From NCBI GenBank assembly GCA_029246705.1, contig JAQWMQ010000034.1, positions 1 to 64,000 on the forward strand: DNA of 64,000 nucleotides. The letters run 5' to 3'. The notes under the pieces are model-generated. The model was not told where the DNA came from. It searched no databases and was given only the letters and a program-made list of their open reading frames with translations. Numbering within the stretch: position 1 is the first letter of the stretch; each line of letters starts with the position of its first letter. The translations under genes and the position numbers were made by a program. The DNA comes from Phycisphaerales bacterium. GTDB lineage: Bacteria; Planctomycetota; Phycisphaerae; Phycisphaerales; SM1A02. Positions 49,133 through 56,678 of the stretch are shown piece after piece.

Positions 49133-51089
49133 ATGTGGAGGACGTCTTCTTGCGCGCTGCGGGTGGAGTGGTCTGCAGGAGGACCATTCGTTCGTAGTCC
49201 TTGCTCCTCTGCATCAGTTCTTCGTGCCGTCCCGATTCGACCAGCCGACCCTGGTCGAGAACCAGGATGAGATCCGCATGGGTGATCGTGCTGAGACGGT
49301 GGGCGATGACCAGGCTGGTTCGCCCCTGCATCAGTTCGTCCATGCCCTGCTGGATGGTCCGTTCGCTTTCGGTGTCGAGGTTGCTGGTTGCTTCGTCGAG
49401 CACCAGGATCCGCGGGTCAGCGAGGATCGCTCGAGCGATCGCCAGCCTCTGTCGCTGGCCACCGGACAACCTCAGTCCTCTTTCCCCGATCAGGGTGTCC
49501 CAGCCCTTCGGGAGTTTCTCGATGAACTCCATCGCCACGGCGAGTTCGGCGGCGTGGCGGACTTCCTCATCGGTGGCGCCCCTGCGGGCATAGGCGATGT
49601 TGTCCCTGATCGAACCGTCGAACAGGAAGACATCCTGCTCCACGATGCCCAGTGTTCGCCTGAAGGAGTCGAGGTTCAGGGTGCGGAGGTCTCGACCGTC
49701 GAGGCTGATTCGTCCCGAGTCCGGGTCGAAGAAGCGCGCGACCAGGTTGCAGCAGGTGGTCTTGCCTGCCCCGGAACGACCGACCAACGCGACCATCGAA
49801 CCGGCCTCGGCGGTGAAACTCAGGTTGCTGATCGCCGGTTCCTCGGTGTTCGGATAGGTGAAGGTGACGTCTTGGACCTCCAGGCGTCCTTCGACCCTCG
49901 AGGGCTTGAGCACCAGTGCATCCTCGACGTCCGGGAGTTCCCGGGGTTCTTCAAGGACATCAAGCACTCGATCCAGCCCCGCCAGGTTGGTCTGGAACAT
50001 GGTGGCGCTGTTGGCCAGTACCTCGACCGGTCCCAGCAGCATCGTGAGGTACGCCAGGAACATGACCAGGTCGCCCACGGTGATCGTCCCTTCGATCACC
50101 TGCATGCCGCCGTACCAGAGCAGCGCGGCGGAGGCGAGTGGTATCAGCAGGCTCCAGGCGAGCTCGACCCCACGCGCCCACCACCACACGTGCAGTTCCT
50201 GTCGCAGCATGAAATGGTTGCCACGGGAATAACGGCTTGATTCAGACCGGATTCTCGCGAAACCCCGGACGATTCGCATCCCCCCGAAAGCCTCGGTCGC
50301 GTGTGCATCGACCTCCTGGCGCTGGGTGCGCACGTCGCGGTACATCGGTCGTATGCGTCCGATCCATGTCCGGTGGGTGTACCAGACCACGGGAAGCAGG
50401 ATGAAGCTGCCCACAAGCAGTCTCCAGTCGACCCAGGCAAGGACCAGGAGCGAACCCAGCAGCTGAATGACCGCGCGCCACGGGTTGTAGATCATCGCGA
50501 AGATCAGGTCGCCCACGCCACCTGCGTCCTCCCGGACCAGGCTGGTCGCTCCCCCGGACTTGAGGTCGTGGACCCGGTTGAGTGGAAGACGTGACACGTG
50601 GTCGAAGACCTGCTTGCGGAGGCGAGCCTGGAGTCGCTTGACGACCTGCGTCGCCTTCCAGCGCCCGGTGATCGACAGCAGCGTGGAGCTCACTGAAACG
50701 ATGAGCACCACCACCACCAGCGCCACGAGCAACTTGCGCGGAGTCTCCTGGATATCGGCCGCCGAGGGGAACAGTCCCGTCACGCCCGATGGCAGCGGCT
50801 TTCCATCGAACACGCTGTCGATGGCGAACTTGGTGACAGCGGGGGGGATCAGGGCCAGGATCGTCGCGACGGTCAGGGTGCTCAAGGCGAACATCAGCGA
50901 TGTTCGAAAGGGGCGGATCTGTCCGATGAAGCTACGCAAGAGGACCATGAAGGATCGGGTGCGCCTGGTGCTGCGCGCCTGGGAATGCCAGGCCAGGACC
51001 TTCTCCTCGCGATTCTTCCGGCGAGTCTCGTTCAGGTCGTCGCGGTATGTTCGGAAGCGTCGTTTCGACGAGCCACGTGCATTTTTCAT
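49131..51089 (-). CDS. MsbA-like ABC exporter (fused permease and ATPase)
   Basis: 652 residues from the ATG at 51089, which overlaps the rlmN stop (ATGA). A basic N-terminal extension (about 1-50) precedes the six-helix transmembrane domain (about 60-360). The ATPase domain has Walker A G-R-S-G-A-G-K-T-T near 450, the signature L-S-G-G-Q-R-Q-R near 553, Walker B L-V-L-D-E-A-T-S-N-L-D near 575-585, and the switch H in I-A-H-R-L-S-T-I. It works as a homodimer. Type IV half-transporters of this kind export lipids (MsbA), peptides or drugs. With a LAB-N protein two genes upstream, lipid or lipid A export is a fair guess, but the sequence alone cannot settle it. Confidence 0.92.
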   Translation of the reverse strand: MKNARGSSKRRFRTYRDDLNETRRKNREEKVLAWHSQARSTRRTRSFMVLLRSFIGQIRPFRTSLMFALSTLTVATILALIPPAVTKFAIDSVFDGKPLPSGVTGLFPSAADIQETPRKLLVALVVVVLIVSVSSTLLSITGRWKATQVVKRLQARLRKQVFDHVSRLPLNRVHDLKSGGATSLVREDAGGVGDLIFAMIYNPWRAVIQLLGSLLVLAWVDWRLLVGSFILLPVVWYTHRTWIGRIRPMYRDVRTQRQEVDAHATEAFGGMRIVRGFARIRSESSRYSRGNHFMLRQELHVWWWARGVELAWSLLIPLASAALLWYGGMQVIEGTITVGDLVMFLAYLTMLLGPVEVLANSATMFQTNLAGLDRVLDVLEEPRELPDVEDALVLKPSRVEGRLEVQDVTFTYPNTEEPAISNLSFTAEAGSMVALVGRSGAGKTTCCNLVARFFDPDSGRISLDGRDLRTLNLDSFRRTLGIVEQDVFLFDGSIRDNIAYARRGATDEEVRHAAELAVAMEFIEKLPKGWDTLIGERGLRLSGGQRQRLAIARAILADPRILVLDEATSNLDTESERTIQQGMDELMQGRTSLVIAHRLSTITHADLILVLDQGRLVESGRHEELMQRSKDYERMVLLQTTPPAARKKTSST

Positions 51090-52207
51090 CGTGGATCCAC
51101 CTTGAGCGAACGCCCTTCGACCACGGGCTGGACGAGACCAGATCCTTCCACGCGTTTCCGACGTCGGATCTCGGGATTGCCGAGCTGGCCGCAGGCGGCC
51201 ATCACGTCCCGACCCTTGGTGCCGCGTCGCTTGACGAAGCATCCATTGGCGATCGCCCTCGAGATGAATCGTTCGACGTCATGTTCCTCCGGTGCAGGCC
51301 AGGGTGAATCCCGACGGGGGTTGTAGGGGATCACGTTCAGCGAGCAGCGCAGCGGTTCCAGCCAGCGTGAGAGTTCGTCGCAGTGGTCGTCGCCGTCGTT
51401 CACCCCGGGAATCAGCACGTACTCGGCACAGAAGGCCGCACCGCCACGAAGCGGGAAGGCGAGAAGGGCTTCCTGGAGTTCGCTCATCTTCATGGCTCGG
51501 TTGATGGGCATCAGTTCCGAACGGATCCGGTCGTTGGGCGCGTTCACGGAGATCGCGAGGTTGAGTCGGTGATACCCCGGCTGCTTCACGAATTCCGCGA
51601 CTCGATTGATTCCATCTATGCGTCCCACCGTCGAGATGCTGATGTTCGAGCTCGGCACCGCCGGTCCGTTGTGGTCGGTCAGCACCCTGATCGACTGCAG
51701 GACCTCGTCGAGGTTGTCCATCGGCTCGCCCATGCCCATGAACACCATGTTCTTGACGGTGGTGTCGACCCGATGGGTCGCGGCCCACCACTGGGAGACG
51801 ATCTGGCCTGCCGAGAGATTGCGCACCAGCCCCATCTGGGCGGTCTCGCAGAATTCACAGCCCATGGCACACCCGATCTGGCTCGAAACGCAGAGCGTGC
51901 GGGTGGTTCCGTGCTTCCGGTGGTGCATCGGGATCAGCACCGACTCGGTCTCGTGGTCGTCCCCGAGTGCCAGGGTGAACTTGGTGGTCTGCCCCTCGAC
52001 TTCGCGGCGGTTCACGGGCGGGTCCTCGATCCCGAACCAGTCGCCCTCGAAGCGTCCTTCCCGGAACATCGTGCGGTACGCCTGCAAGGCGCGCCCTCGG
52101 GGCACGCCTTGTTCAAACGAGGCCGCCACGAATTCGTCGCTGGTCATGCCCATGATGTCGAGCAGTCCCTGCTCGGCGACCGGGCGCCTTGGTCTGATTC
52201 CGCTCAT
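51086..52207 (-). CDS. rlmN: 23S rRNA A2503 / tRNA A37 C2-methyltransferase
   Basis: 373 residues. The radical SAM cluster motif C-A-M-G-C-E-F-C gives C113, C117 and C120. The methyl-carrying cysteine is at about C339 (M-A-A-C-G-Q-L-G), matching the essential C-terminal Cys of RlmN. Other family blocks are V-S-S-Q-I-G-C, G-M-G-E-P-M-D-N, S-T-V-G and I-P-Y-N-P. The enzyme methylates C2 of adenine at 23S position 2503 and in some tRNAs, using two SAM molecules and a [4Fe-4S] cluster. RlmN and Cfr share these motifs; housekeeping RlmN is more likely. It is coupled by ATGA overlaps to genes on both sides. Confidence 0.94.
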   Translation of the reverse strand: MSGIRPRRPVAEQGLLDIMGMTSDEFVAASFEQGVPRGRALQAYRTMFREGRFEGDWFGIEDPPVNRREVEGQTTKFTLALGDDHETESVLIPMHHRKHGTTRTLCVSSQIGCAMGCEFCETAQMGLVRNLSAGQIVSQWWAATHRVDTTVKNMVFMGMGEPMDNLDEVLQSIRVLTDHNGPAVPSSNISISTVGRIDGINRVAEFVKQPGYHRLNLAISVNAPNDRIRSELMPINRAMKMSELQEALLAFPLRGGAAFCAEYVLIPGVNDGDDHCDELSRWLEPLRCSLNVIPYNPRRDSPWPAPEEHDVERFISRAIANGCFVKRRGTKGRDVMAACGQLGNPEIRRRKRVEGSGLVQPVVEGRSLKVDPR

Positions 52208-52794
52208 CGTCCGCCACCATCAAGTGCGGCTTCCGGGTCGGGATCCTCGCCGATCGAGGGCTCATCCTGCGCGGAACCACGATGGATCATCCAGAGGTTT
52301 CTCAGGTAGATCATCCAGCCGAGTCCCTGGCCGAGTACGCCGACGATGTCCTTGCGCCAGATGAAGTACGCCAGCAGCATCGAGGCTCCGATCAAGGACA
52401 TCCACCAGAAGGCCACCGGAACCGTCGATCGTCCCTTTCGCTCGCTCGCCAGCCATTGAATGATCATTCGGCCGGTGAACAGGGCCTGCCCCAGCAGGCC
52501 GATGGCCACCCAGGCGATGCCCAGCGGGCTGGTGATGTTGAACAGGCGGTTGATGAAGGTTCGAGACTGCTCGCGGCGAAAATGTCGCTTGGCGAACTGC
52601 AGCGGCGTCAGTTCCTCGGTGGTGCCCTCAGGAGTCTCCAGGATATAGACGATCGATCCGTCGGGATGTTCCTCGAGCGTCACGGTGGCCTCCCAGCCCT
52701 CGATGGTCACCGGCGCGGTCTGTGGCGGTACGGACACCGCTCCGAACAGCGGAGTGACCATGAGCAGGAGGATGGTGATTTTGAGATAGGGCAA
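52204..52794 (-). CDS. Free-standing lipid-A-disaccharide synthase N-terminal (LAB-N) domain protein
   Basis: 196 residues. A signal-like helix (about 1-18) and a small exported beta part (about 25-65) precede two to three membrane helices (about 85-170) that form the LAB-N domain. Hallmarks are T-V-P-V-A-F-W-W-M-S-L-I-G and Y-F-I-W-R-K-D-I-V-G-V-L-G-Q and I-Y-L-R-N-L. The same domain precedes the glycosyltransferase in some LpxB proteins, but here it stands alone; free-standing copies are known near lipid-modifying enzymes. The last 20 residues are acidic. The stop overlaps the rlmN start (ATGA), so this is the first gene of a LAB-N - rlmN - ABC operon. Confidence 0.87.
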   Translation of the reverse strand: MPYLKITILLLMVTPLFGAVSVPPQTAPVTIEGWEATVTLEEHPDGSIVYILETPEGTTEELTPLQFAKRHFRREQSRTFINRLFNITSPLGIAWVAIGLLGQALFTGRMIIQWLASERKGRSTVPVAFWWMSLIGASMLLAYFIWRKDIVGVLGQGLGWMIYLRNLWMIHRGSAQDEPSIGEDPDPEAALDGGGR

Positions 52795-52842
52795 ATGACT
52801 GGATCCGTTGAGCTGGACAGGGTACCAAGAGCAGCTCTCCGC

Positions 52843-52848
52843 TAGAAT
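52843..52848 (+). promoter_or_regulatory. Candidate -10 element before the ferredoxin gene
   Basis: TAGAAT, one step from consensus. Transcription from it would begin near 52855, beyond the in-frame ATG at 52851, which supports the ATG at 52899 as the true start. I see no -35 at normal distance. Confidence 0.35.
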
Positions 52849-52898
52849 GGATGTCCCCCTCGGACTTTCTCCCAGGGCTCAGGAGGCATCTTCCCGGC

Positions 52899-53297
52899 AT
52901 GCATATGCGTCACTCAGATGAAGAACACGGCCCGCCCGTCGTGCCCGTCAAGTTCATCCTGGAGGATCCGGAAGGGCTGACCGACTCGGACCAGGTCGAA
53001 TGGGACCTGATGGGTGCCGAGGGTGAATCCCTGCTTGAGATCGCCGTGGAGAACGGCATCAACCTCGAGCATGCCTGTGGTGGTGTCTGTGCCTGCTCGA
53101 CCTGTCACGTCTACGTCGAGGTCGGCATCGACCAGATCAATGAAGCGGACGAGGACGAGGAAGATCGGGTTGAAGAAGCCCCCGGACTCCAGGTCAATTC
53201 AAGACTTGCCTGTCAATGCATCCTGAAGGGCAAGAAGCCCATTCAGGTGCGGGTTCCTGCCTGGAACAGGAATGCAATCAAGGAAGTTCCGCATTAA
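52899..53297 (+). CDS. fdx: Adrenodoxin-type [2Fe-2S] ferredoxin
   Basis: 132 residues from the ATG at 52899 with AGGAGG 12 nt upstream; ATGs at 52851 and 52905 are alternatives. The cluster ligands follow the Isc-ferredoxin pattern C60-x5-C66-x2-C69 in H-A-C-G-G-V-C-A-C-S-T-C-H, with C105 in L-A-C-Q-C. Y-V-E-V-G, a run of acidic residues (82-93), and the C-terminal V-P-A-W-N-R-N fit the family. In proteobacteria this ferredoxin belongs to the isc operon and donates electrons for Fe-S assembly. Here iscX lies 2.1 kb downstream on the same strand, with two unrelated genes between. A role as donor for the acyl-CoA desaturase or other oxygenases is also possible. Confidence 0.9.
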   Translation: MHMRHSDEEHGPPVVPVKFILEDPEGLTDSDQVEWDLMGAEGESLLEIAVENGINLEHACGGVCACSTCHVYVEVGIDQINEADEDEEDRVEEAPGLQVNSRLACQCILKGKKPIQVRVPAWNRNAIKEVPH

Positions 53298-53349
53298 GAG
53301 ATTCGCGCAAGCTGGAATCACACTTCGAAACTGAGAAGGATCTGGCACC

Positions 53350-54033
53350 ATGGATCACTGGCATTTCTTCCTGAGCATCTTCATCGCTCTGATCGTGATC
53401 ATCGATCCCCCCGGTGTCGTCGGTATCTTCCTGGGCATCACCGAAGGTGACACGCTCAAGCAGCAGCGCCAGCAGGCGATGAAGGCCGGGATCTTCACCT
53501 TCTTGATCCTGATGGTCTTCTTCTTCGGTGGCTCCTACATCCTGGACTTCTTCGGTATCAGCCTGAGTGCCATCCGGATCGGCGGCGGCCTGATCATCGC
53601 CGGCATCGGTTTCCAGATGATGCGGCCTCAGCCCAAGAAGGCGCATGGTGGCGAGGAACGGGCCGAAAGCAATCAGAAGGATGACGTTTCCTTCACGCCA
53701 ATGGCCATTCCACTGCTTGCCGGGCCAGGGGCCCTCGCGGTGGTGATCGGCGCAAGCGTCAAGACCAAGAACGGTCAATGGATCGACGATGCACTGATCG
53801 TCGGCGCCATCTTCCTTTGCGTGTTCATCACCTGGCTCTGCCTGCGGGAGTCGAATCTCCTGTTGAAGGTGCTGGGCAAGAACGGCATGGGGGCGTTGAA
53901 TCGGATCATGGGCTTCCTTCTGATCTGCATCGCCGTGCAGATGATCATCTCCGGCTCCCACGGCGTGCTCTCGGACTGGGGGATCATCAAGGATCTTGAC
54001 GTGCTCTCGGCGCCGTCTAAATTCTCCTTCTGA
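53350..54033 (+). CDS. MarC/UPF0056-family membrane protein
   Basis: 227 residues and about six transmembrane helices. The opening motif F-I-A-L-I-V-I-I-D-P-P-G (about 11-22) and the later A-I-R-I-G-G-G-L-I-I (about 76-85) and M-A-I-P-L-L-A-G-P-G-A-L-A-V-V are diagnostic for MarC. The family was named from the E. coli mar locus but is not shown to cause multidrug resistance; its transport function is unknown. A loop of about 20 charged residues (98-118) separates the two triple-helix halves. It starts 52 nt after the ferredoxin stop and is followed by a terminator-like hairpin. Confidence 0.92.
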   Translation: MDHWHFFLSIFIALIVIIDPPGVVGIFLGITEGDTLKQQRQQAMKAGIFTFLILMVFFFGGSYILDFFGISLSAIRIGGGLIIAGIGFQMMRPQPKKAHGGEERAESNQKDDVSFTPMAIPLLAGPGALAVVIGASVKTKNGQWIDDALIVGAIFLCVFITWLCLRESNLLLKVLGKNGMGALNRIMGFLLICIAVQMIISGSHGVLSDWGIIKDLDVLSAPSKFSF

Positions 54034-54085
54034 TCGTCCGATCCGGTCGCTGCCACTCCCTGCCATTCGCATCGAGGTGTTCAAG

Positions 54086-54124
54086 CACCCGTGCTGCCCC
54101 GTACGCACGGGGGGGTGTTTCCCG
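54086..54124 (+). terminator. Probable terminator after the MarC gene
   Basis: CACCCGTGC (54086-54094) pairs with GCACGG...GGGTG (54105-54117) with a 2-base bulge, followed by TTT. It lies 52 bases after the stop. Confidence 0.55.
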
Positions 54125-54283
54125 AGTGCAGGTGGTCGATTCAAGTGCATGTTTCCTCCTGGAACCGGAACGCCATCAAGTCAGTTCCGACCTGAATCTT
54201 CCTTTTCTTTCCATGAAGTCCCGGAAGCCCGGCAACCCGAGCGCGCGGTGCTTGTGTCTTTTCACAAACCAAGGAGTCTTCGC

Positions 54284-55342
54284 ATGTCTCAAGATCGAGT
54301 CAGTCCTGCATTTCTTCTCATCGTCACCCTTGCCGTCGGTACAGGCATGGCGAACGCCTCCGACAACTGCTTCTACGACATCGATGACGATGGCAGCGTA
54401 GGGGCCGGTGATCTTTCCCTCCTGCTCGGTGCCTGGGGGGGCGGTTCCCTCGAAGCGGACCTCGATGGTTCCGGGTTGGTCGATGCGGGTGATCTCGCGC
54501 TGCTGCTCGGCGCCTGGGGACCCTGCCCGGAGGAGCAGTTCTGCTTCGCCGGAACCACGCGAGCCTACTCGACAGGGTGCGGGGCAGCGGCCGACGCCAC
54601 TGTTGACGGAGCGCTTCTGAACTCGACGGATGGTGCATTCGAGTTCGATCCACTCGCTTCCTGTTTCACGGTCGACGGCCTTGCCGGTGGCGGTTCCGGT
54701 TCCGAGTGCCCGATGGAATCGCTCTTGCAGTTTCATCCTATTCCCTACCAGGTCGAGGGAGCAACCTTCGTCGAGGCCCGACGTGCGATCTTCGGTGACG
54801 ATGGAAATGGTCCGAATGGACCCGCTCCGATCGGTTCGGACGGGAACCAGTACGCGGGCTACACCTATCCCGATATCACGATCATTCCCTCCTGCTCCTA
54901 CAACCCGGCAACCAACAAGACTTGGTTCTCCGTATGCAGAATTACCTTCGACGCCTTCATCGAGTTTCCAGAGTGGAATGCGCCCGCGAGCGCCTCGGCT
55001 TCGGATCTGGCCGACTGGGAGACCCTCCAGAGCCGGATCATCAATCATGAGATGGAGCATCTGCAGATCCTCGCCGAACACATGCTTAACATCCTCATGC
55101 ACTCCTGGGGCAATGATGAGTTTGAGAATCCCCCGATCAACAAGCTGGTGGAGGGTCCGGTCTGTCCCGAGTACGACGGTGACACCGTCATCCCCGGATC
55201 CGATGCTGAGGCAGTTGCGTTCGTCATCGAGGCGATGACCCAGATCAGGTCATTGGAGCCCTGGCTCGACATGTTGCTGCTGCAGGAGTTGCACGACGTC
55301 GAGTCCGGTCATGGTGACGTCTTTCGGGGGCTGCCCGAATGA
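54284..55342 (+). CDS. Secreted protein with dockerin-like repeats and an HExxH motif
   Basis: 352 residues from the ATG at 54284, chosen for AAGGAG 7 nt upstream; the open frame extends nearly 290 bases further without signals. Signal peptide about 1-25. Residues 30-80 contain two dockerin-like calcium loops, D-I-D-D-D-G-S-V-G-A-G-D and D-L-D-G-S-G-L-V-D-A-G-D, each followed by L-x-L-L-L-G-A-W-G. The remainder has eight or so cysteines and H-E-M-E-H at 255-259, a possible zinc protease centre inside a helix resembling DUF922-type proteins (I-I-N-H-E-M-E-H-L-Q-I-L). No third zinc ligand is obvious. Dockerin-like GAWG repeats are typical of planctomycete secreted proteins. Confidence 0.8.
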   Translation: MSQDRVSPAFLLIVTLAVGTGMANASDNCFYDIDDDGSVGAGDLSLLLGAWGGGSLEADLDGSGLVDAGDLALLLGAWGPCPEEQFCFAGTTRAYSTGCGAAADATVDGALLNSTDGAFEFDPLASCFTVDGLAGGGSGSECPMESLLQFHPIPYQVEGATFVEARRAIFGDDGNGPNGPAPIGSDGNQYAGYTYPDITIIPSCSYNPATNKTWFSVCRITFDAFIEFPEWNAPASASASDLADWETLQSRIINHEMEHLQILAEHMLNILMHSWGNDEFENPPINKLVEGPVCPEYDGDTVIPGSDAEAVAFVIEAMTQIRSLEPWLDMLLLQELHDVESGHGDVFRGLPE

Positions 55343-55431
55343 ACCGGTGTTCGACTGTTCGTGTATCGTGATTTCAGCGAGGTGCCCGTTCAGGCGTGAT
55401 GGTGGAGGGCACTTCGGGGAGCTGACTCCGC

Positions 55432-55644
55432 ATGCACGAGACCTTTCACTGGCTTGATGTTCATCGAATCGGCGAGGAACTCGCCGATCGATTCCCGGAT
55501 CAGGATCCGCTCACGGTCACCTTCCCCGCGCTCAGGTCGATGGTCGAGCAGCTTGATGGCTTCCGGGAGCAGCCAGACCACCCGTGCAATGAGCGTATCC
55601 TCGAAGCGATCCAGCAGATCTGGATCGATGAAGGAGAAGCCTGA
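55432..55644 (+). CDS. iscX: Fe-S cluster assembly protein IscX
   Basis: 70 residues, the family length. It matches IscX (YfhJ) in the order F-H-W-L-D-V-H-R-I-G-E-E-L, P-D-Q-D-P-L-T-V, and the end N-E-R-I-L-E-A-I-Q-Q-I-W-I-D-E. IscX is a small acidic protein that binds IscS and iron and tunes frataxin/IscS activity. In E. coli iscX follows fdx directly; here it is separated from fdx by the MarC and dockerin genes. GGGGAG lies 9 nt or so before the ATG. The nitrilase-family gene begins 32 nt after its stop, but that gene may have its own start signal. Confidence 0.9.
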   Translation: MHETFHWLDVHRIGEELADRFPDQDPLTVTFPALRSMVEQLDGFREQPDHPCNERILEAIQQIWIDEGEA

Positions 55645-55664
55645 GTCTTCCCGCCCGCATGGTC

Positions 55665-55670
55665 TATCAT
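55665..55670 (+). promoter_or_regulatory. Candidate -10 element placing the amidohydrolase gene on a leaderless transcript
   Basis: TATCAT lies exactly 6 nt before the ATG at 55677, and there is no Shine-Dalgarno in between. The spacing equals that of TACACT before kdsC. Confidence 0.38.
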
Positions 55671-55676
55671 GCTCGC

Positions 55677-56678
55677 ATGAGTGCACCTGCCTACGCGGCC
55701 TGCTGCCAGACCTCGTTTCCCTGTGCCCGCTCCCGATCCGAGTACTCCGAGCGTGTCGATCGGATGCTGGAGATGGCTACTGGGGCGATCCTGGGCTACG
55801 CGCCGTTTCACGACATTCGTCTGATCGTCTTTCCCGAGTTCGCACACGCGGCACCGATCTACGGTTCCGTCGCCGAGCTTCGTGAGAAACTCGCGGTCGA
55901 GCTGCCCAACGAGCACGTCGATCGGTATGCCCGCTTCTGCCGCGAGCATGGCGTCTGGATCCAGACCGGCACCTTCATCGAGCGGGACCCCGCGTACCCG
56001 GATGTGCTCTTCAACTCCACGGTCCTGGTCGGTCCCGAGGGTCCGCTGGCCGTCTACCGCAAGGTGAATCCCTGGATCCCCTGGGAACTGCACGCGAGTC
56101 CGCACGACCTGGCCGACTACGACCGCGATCCGCTGCCGGTGGTCGAGACCGAGATCGGGCGCATCGGTTGCGCCATCTGCTACGACTGGCTGTTCCCCGA
56201 GACGATTCGCCAGCTCGCCTTCAACGGCGCGGAGATCCTCGTCCGGGTCAGTGCCTACATGGATCCGTGGGGTGCGACCCCGCCGATGGACTGGTGGACC
56301 CTCTTCAACCGGGCCCGTGCGGTCGAGAACACCGCACTGGTCGTCGCCTGCAACCAGGGGGCGTCGCTTGAACAGTACGCACCCTTCTCCTGGCCGGGTG
56401 GCAGCATGGTCGTCGACTGGGACGGTCGGATCCTCGCGCAGGCCGATCCGGGCCCCGGTGAGAAGGTCGTCGTGGCTCCGATCGATGTCAAGACGCTCCG
56501 TGCGGAAAGAGCGCGCCGTGAAGGCCACGACATGCGTGCGCACCTGCGAAGTTCACTGCACACCTATCTCGACGGCGAGCAGATGGCACCAGCACCGGAT
56601 CCTGCGAAGATCGATGCGCAGTCGATCAAGTCGCGGATTGCGGATTCCAAACGCACCCTGGAAGGGGACCGGTCATGA
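55677..56678 (+). CDS. Nitrilase-superfamily carbon-nitrogen hydrolase
   Basis: 333 residues from the ATG at 55677; an ATG at 55659 would add 6 residues. The catalytic triad is complete: E54 in F-P-E-F-A-H, K129 in Y-R-K-V-N-P-W, and C168 in C-A-I-C-Y-D-W-L-F-P-E. The additional Glu in W-I-P-W-E-L-H (about 137) is also seen in amidases of this family. Length and the Y-R-K-V-N-P-W motif point to aliphatic amidase/formamidase-like members that cleave amides, formamide or N-carbamoyl compounds, not nitriles. The stop overlaps the start of the big TPR/UnbV lipoprotein gene (ATGA), so the two are made together. Confidence 0.88.
   Translation: MSAPAYAACCQTSFPCARSRSEYSERVDRMLEMATGAILGYAPFHDIRLIVFPEFAHAAPIYGSVAELREKLAVELPNEHVDRYARFCREHGVWIQTGTFIERDPAYPDVLFNSTVLVGPEGPLAVYRKVNPWIPWELHASPHDLADYDRDPLPVVETEIGRIGCAICYDWLFPETIRQLAFNGAEILVRVSAYMDPWGATPPMDWWTLFNRARAVENTALVVACNQGASLEQYAPFSWPGGSMVVDWDGRILAQADPGPGEKVVVAPIDVKTLRAERARREGHDMRAHLRSSLHTYLDGEQMAPAPDPAKIDAQSIKSRIADSKRTLEGDRS

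Noticed and set aside
53350-54033. Antibiotic-resistance role for the MarC protein
   Set aside because: The family name is historical; MarC is not known to confer resistance.
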